Assembly (NCBI RefSeq): GCF_900141755.1
Contig: NZ_LT670844.1
Span: 5,862,501 to 5,926,500 of the forward strand
Reading direction: 5' to 3'
Length of the DNA: 64,000 nucleotides
Origin: Bradyrhizobium lablabi
GTDB lineage: Bacteria > Pseudomonadota > Alphaproteobacteria > Rhizobiales > Xanthobacteraceae
Shown: positions 57,894 through 64,000 of the stretch, one piece after another
Layout of the letters: every line of letters starts with the position of its first letter
Position numbering within the stretch: the stretch's first letter is position 1
The notes under the pieces: model-generated
The model's input: the letters and a program-made list of their open reading frames with translations, nothing else
Database searches by the model: none
Told to the model about the DNA's origin: nothing
Translations under genes and position numbers: made by a program

Positions 57894-58771
57894 GCGACCG
57901 TCTGCTTCGGTGCGGCGAGGAGCTGATCGGCTTCGGCGAGGCGGATCGCGATGCCGCCGGCCGTCAGCGGCACGCCGGCGGCGACCGCATCGGCGGCACG
58001 GTCGACCCTGATCAGCGCGAGGCCCTCGTCGCCCGCCGTCGAACCCATGGTGCCGACCGATTTGTCGCCGGCGAGGATGACGGCGCCCGGTTCAGGCGCC
58101 GGACCGTCGACCATGACGCGAACGGTCCGCGTGCGCGCGGTGCCGCGGTGCTGCATCCGCGACACCACCTCCTGTCCGACATAGCAGCCCTTGTCGAAAT
58201 CGACGCCGTTGAGCCGGTCCATATTGGTTTCGTGAGGGAACGCATCGCCATACATGAAGTCGAGGCCGCCGCGCGGAACGACGGATGCGATGCGGTGGGC
58301 GTCATAGGCGGCGCTTTCGACCAAATCCGCGCCGATCAAATCGGCGACCTTTTGCGCGAGTTCGGACGGAATCAGGATCCGCCAGCCGAGTGTTGCGTTA
58401 CGCGGATCGGCGAAGGCCAGATCGGGTTTTATCGCGAAATCGCCGTCCCATGCGGCGAGCACGCCGAGATTATCAGACAGATTTTCGATCCCCACCTTGG
58501 CGCGTAGCTTGTAGAAACCGAGCTTGTCGGCGAGCGACTGCGCCAGCGCGCGCGGGCAATCGATCAAAAAGCCGCCGCCATGGCCGGCAGGCGCCTCGGT
58601 GATCAGGAAATCCACAATTATCTTGCCCTGCGGTGTCAGCAGCGCCCCGAACCGCCCGAGATGAGGGCGAAGCAGCGCAACATCCGTGGTGACGAGGCCA
58701 TTGAGAAAGTCGCGGGCGCCGTCACCGCTGACCTTGACCACGCCCCGGTCGGGAAGAAACGCCGCTTTCAT
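57890..58771 (-). CDS. ygfZ: YgfZ/GcvT-domain folate-binding protein
   Basis: A protein of about 293 residues related to the aminomethyltransferase fold. YgfZ helps maintain certain Fe-S enzymes such as MiaB in a folate-dependent way. DKGCYVGQEVVSRMQHRGTA is the YgfZ signature with the redox Cys. The start ATG at 58771 (MKAAFLPDRGVVKV) begins the fold. An ATG at 58816 is less likely. It heads the overlapping ygfZ-tag-HD gene set and is divergent from a dihydroorotase gene. Confidence 0.92.
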   Translation of the reverse strand: MKAAFLPDRGVVKVSGDGARDFLNGLVTTDVALLRPHLGRFGALLTPQGKIIVDFLITEAPAGHGGGFLIDCPRALAQSLADKLGFYKLRAKVGIENLSDNLGVLAAWDGDFAIKPDLAFADPRNATLGWRILIPSELAQKVADLIGADLVESAAYDAHRIASVVPRGGLDFMYGDAFPHETNMDRLNGVDFDKGCYVGQEVVSRMQHRGTARTRTVRVMVDGPAPEPGAVILAGDKSVGTMGSTAGDEGLALIRVDRAADAVAAGVPLTAGGIAIRLAEADQLLAAPKQTVA

Positions 58772-58879
58772 GCAAAAATCTCTTGTGACATGTTGCTGCG
58801 GAACGTAAGCCGCCAAGTCACAAACGACAAGGCCCGCGCGGCCCTGCGGACCTGCTCAGGATGAGGTCTTGCCGGACCC

Positions 58880-58983
58880 TTATGGTGAGGAGCGCGGCAA
58901 CGCCGCGCGTCTCGAACCATGTGGCCCTGGGACTCGCGGCCATCCTTCGAGACGCGCGCCAAAGCGCGCTCCTCAGGATGAGG
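58880..58983. repeat. Dispersed repeat, CCTCATGGTGAGGAGCGC family, copy 3
   Basis: It reads TATGGTGAGGAGCGCGGC, then TCTCGAACCATG, CATCCTTCGAGACGCG, and GCGCTCCTCAGGATGAGG. It has the same orientation as 18026-18124 and lies between the divergent ygfZ and dihydroorotase genes. Confidence 0.85.
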
Positions 58984-59038
58984 TCGGAGATAGACTCACA
59001 AGCCTCTCGGCATGAGGGGCAACCGAATGCGAGGAATG

Positions 59039-60373
59039 ATGAGCCAGAGTTTTGATCTGATTCTAAAGTCCGGCAGCGTCGTCAATCAGGACGGCGAGGG
59101 CGTCCGCGACATCGCCATCCGTGGCGGCCGCATCGCCGCGATCGGCTCGCTTGGCCAGGCCTCGGCCGCCGAGGTGATCGACTGCAAGGGGCTGCATATC
59201 CTGCCGGGGGTGATCGACACGCAAGTTCACTTTCGCGAACCGGGGCTAACGCAGAAGGAAGATCTCGAAACCGGTTCGCGCAGCGCCGTGATGGGCGGCG
59301 TGACGGCGGTGTTCGAAATGCCGAACACCGATCCCTTGACCGTCACCGCGGAGACCTTTGCCGACAAGGTAAAGCGCGGCCATCACCGCATGCATTGCGA
59401 TTTTGCCTTCTTCATCGGCGGTACCCGCGACAATGTCGCGGATTTGCCGGAACTCGAACGCGCACCGGGCTGTGCCGGCGTCAAAGTGTTCATCGGCTCC
59501 TCCACGGGCGCACTTCTGGTCGAGGACGACGAAAGCCTGCGCCGGATTTTCAAGGTGATCCAGCGGCGCGCCGCGTTCCATGCCGAGGACGAGTACCGCC
59601 TCAACGAGCGCAAGCATCTGCGCGTCGAGGGCGATCCGCGCTCGCACCCGGTATGGCGCGACGAGACGACGGCGCTGATGGCGACGCAGCGTCTTGTCAA
59701 GCTCGCCCATGAAACCGGAAAGCGGATTCATGTGCTGCACATCACGACCAAGCAGGAGATCGAGTTCCTGCGCGACCACAAGGACGTCGCCTCCTGCGAG
59801 GCGACGCCGCATCACCTGACGCTGGCCGCGCCCGAATGCTACGAGCGGCTCGGCACCCGTGCGCAGATGAATCCGCCGGTGCGCTCGGCTGATCACCGCG
59901 AGGGTATCTGGAATGGCATCGCGCAGGGCATCATCGACGTGCTCGGCTCCGATCACGCGCCGCATACGCTCGAAGAAAAAGCAAAAACCTATCCGGCCTC
60001 GCCCTCGGGCATGACCGGGGTGCAGACGCTGGTGCCGTTGATGCTCGATCACGTCAACGCCGGGCGGTTGTCATTGGCAAGATTTGTCGATCTCACCAGC
60101 GCCGGCCCGGCGCGGCTCTACAACATCGCCCGCAAGGGCCGCATCGCGGCCGGCTACGACGCGGATTTTACGGTGGTCGATCTCAAGCGCAGCGAGACCA
60201 TCACCAACCAATGGGTGGCCTCGCGTGCGGGCTGGACGCCCTATGACGGCGTGCGCGTCACCGGCTGGCCGGTCGGCACTTTTGTCAGAGGCCGCCGCGT
60301 GATGTGGCAGGGTGACCTCGTGACGCCGTCGGGCGGCGAGCCGGTGCGGTTTCTGGAGACACTGAGGGAGTAG
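59039..60373 (+). CDS. Dihydroorotase, class I-like amidohydrolase
   Basis: A 444-residue amidohydrolase. VIDTQVHFREPGLTQKEDLE holds the HXH metal pair and the conserved EPG. KRIHVLHITTKQEIEFLRDH and ATPHHLTLAAPECYE hold the later His, and VLGSDHAPHTLEEKAKTYPA holds the metal Asp. The class I dihydroorotase pattern fits pyrimidine synthesis, but allantoinase/hydantoinase-like use is not excluded. Start ATG at 59039 (MSQSFDLIL), with in-frame ATGs at 59036 and 59012. Confidence 0.88.
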   Translation: MSQSFDLILKSGSVVNQDGEGVRDIAIRGGRIAAIGSLGQASAAEVIDCKGLHILPGVIDTQVHFREPGLTQKEDLETGSRSAVMGGVTAVFEMPNTDPLTVTAETFADKVKRGHHRMHCDFAFFIGGTRDNVADLPELERAPGCAGVKVFIGSSTGALLVEDDESLRRIFKVIQRRAAFHAEDEYRLNERKHLRVEGDPRSHPVWRDETTALMATQRLVKLAHETGKRIHVLHITTKQEIEFLRDHKDVASCEATPHHLTLAAPECYERLGTRAQMNPPVRSADHREGIWNGIAQGIIDVLGSDHAPHTLEEKAKTYPASPSGMTGVQTLVPLMLDHVNAGRLSLARFVDLTSAGPARLYNIARKGRIAAGYDADFTVVDLKRSETITNQWVASRAGWTPYDGVRVTGWPVGTFVRGRRVMWQGDLVTPSGGEPVRFLETLRE

Positions 60374-60416
60374 TTCTTTTCGCTCTATGTGAAAAGGCGT
60401 CGCACCAACTTCAGCT

Positions 60417-60520
60417 GTCATCACCCGGCTTGACCGGGTGATCCAGTACGCCGTGGCCCCTCGATTCTCTCGTTGGCGCCTCTGGAATACTGGGTCGCCC
60501 GGTCAAGCCGGGCGATGACA
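60417..60520. repeat. Dispersed repeat, GTCATCACCCGG family, copy 2
   Basis: GTCATCACCCGGCTTGACCG and CGGTCAAGCCGGGCGATGAC are the arms. Between them lie GATCCAGTACGCCGTGG and CCTCTGGAATACTGGGTCG. The same phrases are at 9052-9191 on the opposite strand. Confidence 0.8.
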
Positions 60521-60538
60521 GTTTTGGGTGAGGCGAAT

Positions 60539-60805
60539 CTACTGCTTCGCGCGCGTCGTCGAAAACTCGCCATTGCGAACGCGCAGCGGAAGGCCTTCGA
60601 CGAATTTCGCCACCGCGTCTTCGCCGTAGGTCGCGACCAGTTCGGCGAAGGCCGCGAACAGGCTCGCCTGTGCCAGGCAGTCGCCGTCGACGCCATCGTG
60701 CCGCGCCTCCGCCCAGGCCTCGTTGAGATAGCTCAGCGCGGCCTGTTTCTGCTCGTGATCGGGCAGCGGGTCGCGGGCGATGGTGAAAGACGCTGGACGG
60801 GTCAT
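60539..60805 (-). CDS. Small hypothetical protein
   Basis: An 88-residue protein, helical, with ALSYLNEAWAEARHDGVDGD and CLAQASLFAAFAELVATYGE, then DAVAKFVEGLPLRVRNGEFS. No signal or membrane segment. I recall similar uncharacterised proteins in Bradyrhizobium but no named family. Start ATG at 60805. The neighbour is the TIGR02301 gene on the same strand, upstream by 150 bases. Confidence 0.65.
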   Translation of the reverse strand: MTRPASFTIARDPLPDHEQKQAALSYLNEAWAEARHDGVDGDCLAQASLFAAFAELVATYGEDAVAKFVEGLPLRVRNGEFSTTRAKQ

Positions 60806-60957
60806 GAAACTCTGGCAGGCTTGGCGCGGGTCCAGGGCGGACGCGTCGAATGCGCGAGGTTTAGCATGAGTTAACGGGCCGCCTAGAGCAGTTCTTTAGG
60901 AAGGGTTAATGGCGCTGAATAAGATCGGGCCGTATTGGTCCGAACCGGCCGCCGCGC

Positions 60958-61335
60958 CTAGTTCGCGTAGCGTGCCGTCAGATCCCGCGAAATCTTCGAG
61001 CCTTCCTCGATATAACGGCGGATCGCGACGGTGGCCGCCGGCGTGCAGGTCCGGTAGGTCTGCTGAAAACCGTTATAGCCGCGATTAAAACCCGCGATCA
61101 TGCGGGCTCGGCGGTCGCCCGAGGGGGTTTCGGCATCAATCAGCGCCTGCATTTGGTTGCGCCATTTTGGGCCCTCATTGGTTCCGCAGATGCCCCTGAG
61201 GTAATGCAGGGTACCGAGGATTTCGGCGAGCCGCTGCAAATCGCCGTCGAACGGCGCAGCCGCATCCTGGGCCCGCGCGGGGCCGGAAATGCACAGCGAA
61301 ATGAGGATCAGGGCGGCCAGAAAATGCTTTGACAT
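60958..61335 (-). CDS. TIGR02301-family exported protein
   Basis: A 125-residue protein. The signal peptide MSKHFLAALILISLCISGPA with RAQ is followed by LQRLAEILGTLHYLRGICGT and RARMIAGFNRGYNGFQQTYR, with two Cys, the TIGR02301 pattern conserved in alphaproteobacteria. Function unknown. Start ATG at 61335. A frame from 61353 is possible. It is convergent with nothing and is downstream of a Nudix gene on the same strand. Confidence 0.85.
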   Translation of the reverse strand: MSKHFLAALILISLCISGPARAQDAAAPFDGDLQRLAEILGTLHYLRGICGTNEGPKWRNQMQALIDAETPSGDRRARMIAGFNRGYNGFQQTYRTCTPAATVAIRRYIEEGSKISRDLTARYAN

Positions 61336-61417
61336 GAATGGGTCCGGGAACAACCGTGATATGCCTTTTCAATGCGCTGGAAGCAAGGCGCGAGGAGGCC
61401 TACGGATATCGACCAGA

Positions 61418-61822
61418 TCAGGGCCGGAGCAGGCGCCGAGCCGCCTCTATGACCTCCGGCAGGCCGCTGGTCAGCTTGAGGTCACCAAGTGCGTCGGGGG
61501 CCAGCCATTTGAAATCGTCAAGTTCGTCGTTCAGGACCACCTCACCGGATACCCAGCGCGCCGCGAACGACATGATCAGATAATGTCCGCCGCCTGAGGT
61601 TTCCGGCAGCACCTCGCGCCAACCGGCGAGGCCGACAATCTCGATTTTGAGCGCGGTCTCCTCGTCGACCTCACGATGGAGCGCGGCATGCAGGGTTTCG
61701 CCGAATTCGACCCTCCCGCCGGGCAGCGAATAAAATCCTTCTGCCGGCGACCGCGCGCGCCGCACCACAAGGATCTTATCGTCGCGAAAGATCGCCGCGC
61801 TAACGGCAAGCTGGGGATGCAT
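61418..61822 (-). CDS. Nudix hydrolase
   Basis: A 134-residue Nudix protein. GGRVEFGETLHAALHREVDE with ETAL is a complete Nudix box (GX5EX7REUXEEXGU type, with Thr replacing the usual Gly). LAVSAAIFRDDKILVVRRAR precedes it. Probable substrate is a nucleoside diphosphate or ADP-ribose-type compound. Start ATG at 61822. A GTG at 61843 is an alternative. It follows the conserved hypothetical gene closely. Confidence 0.9.
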   Translation of the reverse strand: MHPQLAVSAAIFRDDKILVVRRARSPAEGFYSLPGGRVEFGETLHAALHREVDEETALKIEIVGLAGWREVLPETSGGGHYLIMSFAARWVSGEVVLNDELDDFKWLAPDALGDLKLTSGLPEVIEAARRLLRP

Positions 61823-61849
61823 CGGCTGCAGGGGGGATCCCACGGCGGC

Positions 61850-62362
61850 TCATTGCGCCATGATGGAGTCGACGTCGGCTTCCCTGGCGCCATTGATGAT
61901 GCCGCCGGCCAGCGCGACCAGCGGCTTGACCCAGCCGGTGGCCTGTTCGGCGAGGGTTGCGCGGGTCTTGTCCTGCCGGGCCTCGCGCATCGCCGCGCCG
62001 ACCGCCACAAGGATCGAGGTCATGGCGCTGGTGATATTCTCGAACTCGGAGCGGATGATCTGGTCCGCCGCATCGTAAGCCTCGATCGCGAGGTCGCGCG
62101 CCTTGAAATTCGACGCCATGAAATGCTCGCGATAGGACAGCGGCTGCCAGCCCAGGAAATCCTCGGCGCATTCGGGCATGTCCGGAACCATCTCGAGCAG
62201 CATGATGGCTTCATTGAAATGGTTCAGATAGTCGGTGGCAAGGCCGGTGCGGGGATTGATATTGGCAGCCTTCAATTGGGCGGCGCGCGCGTCATCGATG
62301 CCGCCAACCTTACCAGGTGCCGGGTGATCGGGCGGCGCGGTTCTGGCGGCCGTGGATGTCAT
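61850..62362 (-). CDS. Conserved-looking hypothetical protein
   Basis: A 170-residue protein, all-helical by composition: INPRTGLATDYLNHFNEAIM, LLEMVPDMPECAEDFLGWQP, LSYREHFMASNFKARDLAIE. The hydrophobic C-terminal part (SAMTSILVAVGAAMREARQD) is amphipathic, not clearly membrane. I associate this kind of protein with alphaproteobacteria but know no function. Start ATG at 62362, with GCGGAAG upstream. It lies next to the Nudix gene and is divergent from yedK. Confidence 0.75.
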   Translation of the reverse strand: MTSTAARTAPPDHPAPGKVGGIDDARAAQLKAANINPRTGLATDYLNHFNEAIMLLEMVPDMPECAEDFLGWQPLSYREHFMASNFKARDLAIEAYDAADQIIRSEFENITSAMTSILVAVGAAMREARQDKTRATLAEQATGWVKPLVALAGGIINGAREADVDSIMAQ

Positions 62363-62424
62363 CTTCCGCACTCTTAACGGTCGGGGTTAAAAGGTGCTGA
62401 ACGGATCCCTATCTGGACGACAGA

Positions 62425-63192
62425 ATGTGTGGACGCTTCGTAATCACTTCGCCGCCGGAGGCCGTGAGGCAATTTTTTGGCTATTTCGAGCAGCCCAATT
62501 TCCCGCCAAGGCATAATATTGCGCCGACGCAACCGATACCTGTGATTATCGTCGAGAACGGTTCCAGGCATTTCCGCCTGATGCGCTGGGGCCTGATACC
62601 CGCCTGGGTAGTAGACCCCCGTAAATTCACGTTGTTGATCAATGCGCGTAGCGAGACGGTTTTGGAAAAACCCGCCTTCAAGAACGCGATGAAACGGCGG
62701 CGCTGCCTGATCCCGGCCGATGGCTATTATGAATGGCAGGCCTCCGGGGGGCGCAAGCAGCCTTATTTCATTCATCGCCGCGATGGAACTCCGATGGGGC
62801 TGGCGGGGCTCGCCGAGACCTGGATCGGCCCCAACGGCGAGGAACTCGATACGGTCGCGATCGTCACCGCGCCCGCAAGCGCCGATCTCGCGGTGCTGCA
62901 TGACCGCGTGCCGGTAACGATCTCGCCCGGCGATTTCGACCGCTGGCTCGATTGCCGCGCTGACGATGCGGAGAACGTGATGGCGCTGCTCGGCCCGCCC
63001 GGCGAAGGCGAATTCGTCTGGCATGAGGTGTCAAAGAGGGTCAACCGCGCCGAGAATGACGACGCGCAGCTCATCCTGCCGATCACTGACGAACAGCGCG
63101 CGGCGGAAGAACCGAAGCCCGCGAAGAAAGCCGCGGCGCGAAAACCGGCGCCGGAGGCGTCGGAGGATGACGGGCAGGGGTCGTTGTTCTGA
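62425..63192 (+). CDS. yedK: YedK/HMCES (SOS response-associated peptidase) family protein
   Basis: This 255-residue protein forms a covalent link to abasic sites in single-stranded DNA through its N-terminal Cys2 (MCGRFVITS). NARSETV, the Glu of ADGYYEWQ and the His of VLHDRVPV complete the site. The last 35 residues are a Lys/Ala/Pro-rich tail beyond the domain. No LexA-like GTTC-N7-GTTC was found upstream. ATG at 62425 must be right because Cys2 follows it. It is divergent from the conserved hypothetical gene. Confidence 0.94.
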   Translation: MCGRFVITSPPEAVRQFFGYFEQPNFPPRHNIAPTQPIPVIIVENGSRHFRLMRWGLIPAWVVDPRKFTLLINARSETVLEKPAFKNAMKRRRCLIPADGYYEWQASGGRKQPYFIHRRDGTPMGLAGLAETWIGPNGEELDTVAIVTAPASADLAVLHDRVPVTISPGDFDRWLDCRADDAENVMALLGPPGEGEFVWHEVSKRVNRAENDDAQLILPITDEQRAAEEPKPAKKAAARKPAPEASEDDGQGSLF

Positions 63193-63217
63193 AACAGGAC
63201 GCAAGCTTCTTTCGTCG

Positions 63218-63856
63218 TCAACCGGTGACGGCGAGCAAATCCTTCAGCTTCAGCACGGCGCTATCCGGCGTCGTGAGCACCGGCCGACCCGACGCCTCGG
63301 CGACCAGCGCCGCCGCCGGCGCCATGCTGTACTGGGCGAGCGCAATCAGGTCGCAATCCCGCAAATCGCGCGAGGCTTCCGCGACCAGGCGATCGTGTTC
63401 TGCGCGTTCACCGCGATCGAGCGCAGCCAGCGCGCCGGTCGCCAGTTTCGGCACGATTTCGACGGAAGCGGGAAATTCCCGTGGCATCGAAGCCAGTGTT
63501 GGCGGAAACGTCGAGAGCAAGCCGATCCTGTAACCCCGTGCGGCGGCCTGCTCGATCATCGCTGCATTGGGTTTGAGCACCGGCATCGGCGCGTGCTCGC
63601 GCGCGACGGCCTCGATGCAAGGGCCGAACGCCGAACAGGTGAAGAGGATTGCGTCGGCGCCGGTAGAAGCCACATAACGTCCGAGCGACAGGAAACGCTC
63701 GGTCATCGCGACCGTGAGGCGGCCATCGCGCGCCAGGTCGGCCGACAGGCTGTCATCGAGCAAATTCATCAAGGTTGCGTCCGGCCAAAGCCGGGCGAAT
63801 GAGGCCTCGATCGGCACAATCGAATGTTTCAGGGCGTGGATCAGAGCGATGCGCAT
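63218..63856 (-). CDS. Asp/Glu/hydantoin racemase family protein
   Basis: A 212-residue protein. MRIALIHALKHSIVPIEASF, then GADAILFTCSAFGPCIEAVA with the first catalytic-type Cys, and CDLIALAQYSMAPAAALVAE, match the Asp/Glu racemase superfamily. In the second site the usual Cys is replaced by Gln-Tyr (LAQYSM), so a two-base racemase is unlikely. A decarboxylase or lyase-like activity is possible. The start ATG at 63856 is used. It is convergent with yedK. Confidence 0.8.
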   Translation of the reverse strand: MRIALIHALKHSIVPIEASFARLWPDATLMNLLDDSLSADLARDGRLTVAMTERFLSLGRYVASTGADAILFTCSAFGPCIEAVAREHAPMPVLKPNAAMIEQAAARGYRIGLLSTFPPTLASMPREFPASVEIVPKLATGALAALDRGERAEHDRLVAEASRDLRDCDLIALAQYSMAPAAALVAEASGRPVLTTPDSAVLKLKDLLAVTG

Positions 63857-63922
63857 GTTGTTCAATCTGGCCGCAGCCCGGCGGGGTGTCAACGTGCATC
63901 GTTGGCCGCGGCGTCCTTGGTA

Positions 63923-64000
63923 TTACCGGAAAATATTCAGCGCCGCATATTGCAAGAGCATGATGGTCTTGGCGTCGACGATGCGGCCGTCGCCGATCAT
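63923..64000 (-). CDS. 3' end of a gene running out of the window, Nudix-type C-terminus
   Basis: The 25 visible residues read IGDGRIVDAKTIMLLQYAAL near the end, then NIFR and stop at 63923-63925. The RIVDAKTIMLLQ pattern resembles the C-terminus of ADP-ribose/GDP-mannose-type Nudix hydrolases. The start lies beyond base 64000, and the identification is provisional. Confidence 0.55.
   Translation of the reverse strand: MIGDGRIVDAKTIMLLQYAALNIFR

Noticed and set aside
62372..62424. SOS box before yedK
   Set aside because: Despite the family's name, no GTTC-N7-GTTC or reverse was found upstream.

Overview
The window is about 64 kb of GC-rich chromosome from an alphaproteobacterium, most likely Bradyrhizobium or a close relative. 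Supporting signs are a CcrM-type methyltransferase with GANTC sites at its own start, alphaproteobacterial LexA-like and CtrA-like boxes, DUF1236, DUF3096, DUF6894-like and TIGR02301 proteins, ETF-QO, a Lys/Ala/Pro-extended PpdK, and many dispersed palindromic repeats of the kind found between Bradyrhizobium genes. I recognised no tRNA, rRNA, CRISPR array, prophage or transposase.

Layout. 0.2-6.2 kb is a small metabolic accessory region: flavin monooxygenase, two glutathione transferases, LysR regulator, SnoaL-like protein, RidA and a secreted protein of unknown function. 6.2-9.7 kb is repeat-rich and holds a class III adenylate cyclase/TPR gene, a large dispersed structured repeat and a small membrane protein gene. 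9.7-18 kb holds ccrM, a YpfJ-type metalloprotease, moaB, a family 2 glycosyltransferase, an SplB-like radical SAM gene with a LexA-like box, a GNAT acetyltransferase, rnhB and a family 39 glycosyltransferase. 18-32 kb is a core block: uracil-DNA glycosylase, ETF-QO, a TPR protein, ispE, a LysE exporter, polyprenyl diphosphate synthase, a DUF2007 protein, a TrmN6-like methyltransferase, an S49 peptidase, and glyQ and glyS split by a DUF559 gene. 32-40 kb holds a possibly CtrA-controlled Ala-rich protein, ppdK, an MntA-HepT toxin-antitoxin pair and a SleB-type hydrolase. 40-45 kb is the nadABC NAD synthesis cluster. 45-52 kb holds an MFS permease, AcuI-like and ETR-like reductases, a chemotaxis receptor and a TetR regulator. 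52-64 kb holds a DUF2339 protein, a NadQ/NrtR-type regulator, a phosphatase, an HD protein, tag and ygfZ in one minus-strand run, then a dihydroorotase, small conserved proteins, two Nudix genes, a YedK/HMCES protein and an Asp/Glu racemase-like gene.

Connections. The 21-bp palindrome upstream of nadA and the NadQ/NrtR-type gene about 11 kb away plausibly form one NAD-homeostasis circuit. Genome maintenance is spread along the window (CcrM, SplB-like, UDG, Tag, YedK, RNase HII).

Most unusual features. (1) Two copies of a roughly 460-490-nt repeat keep their stem-loops although the stem sequences differ. (2) Two small cassettes sit downstream of core genes (ppdK and ccrM), and each is followed by a second, partly synonymously diverged copy of that gene's 3' end. 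(3) A DUF559 endonuclease gene lies between glyQ and glyS, bracketed by inverted REP-like palindromes. (4) A stretch of glyS of about 51% GC looks inserted or replaced.
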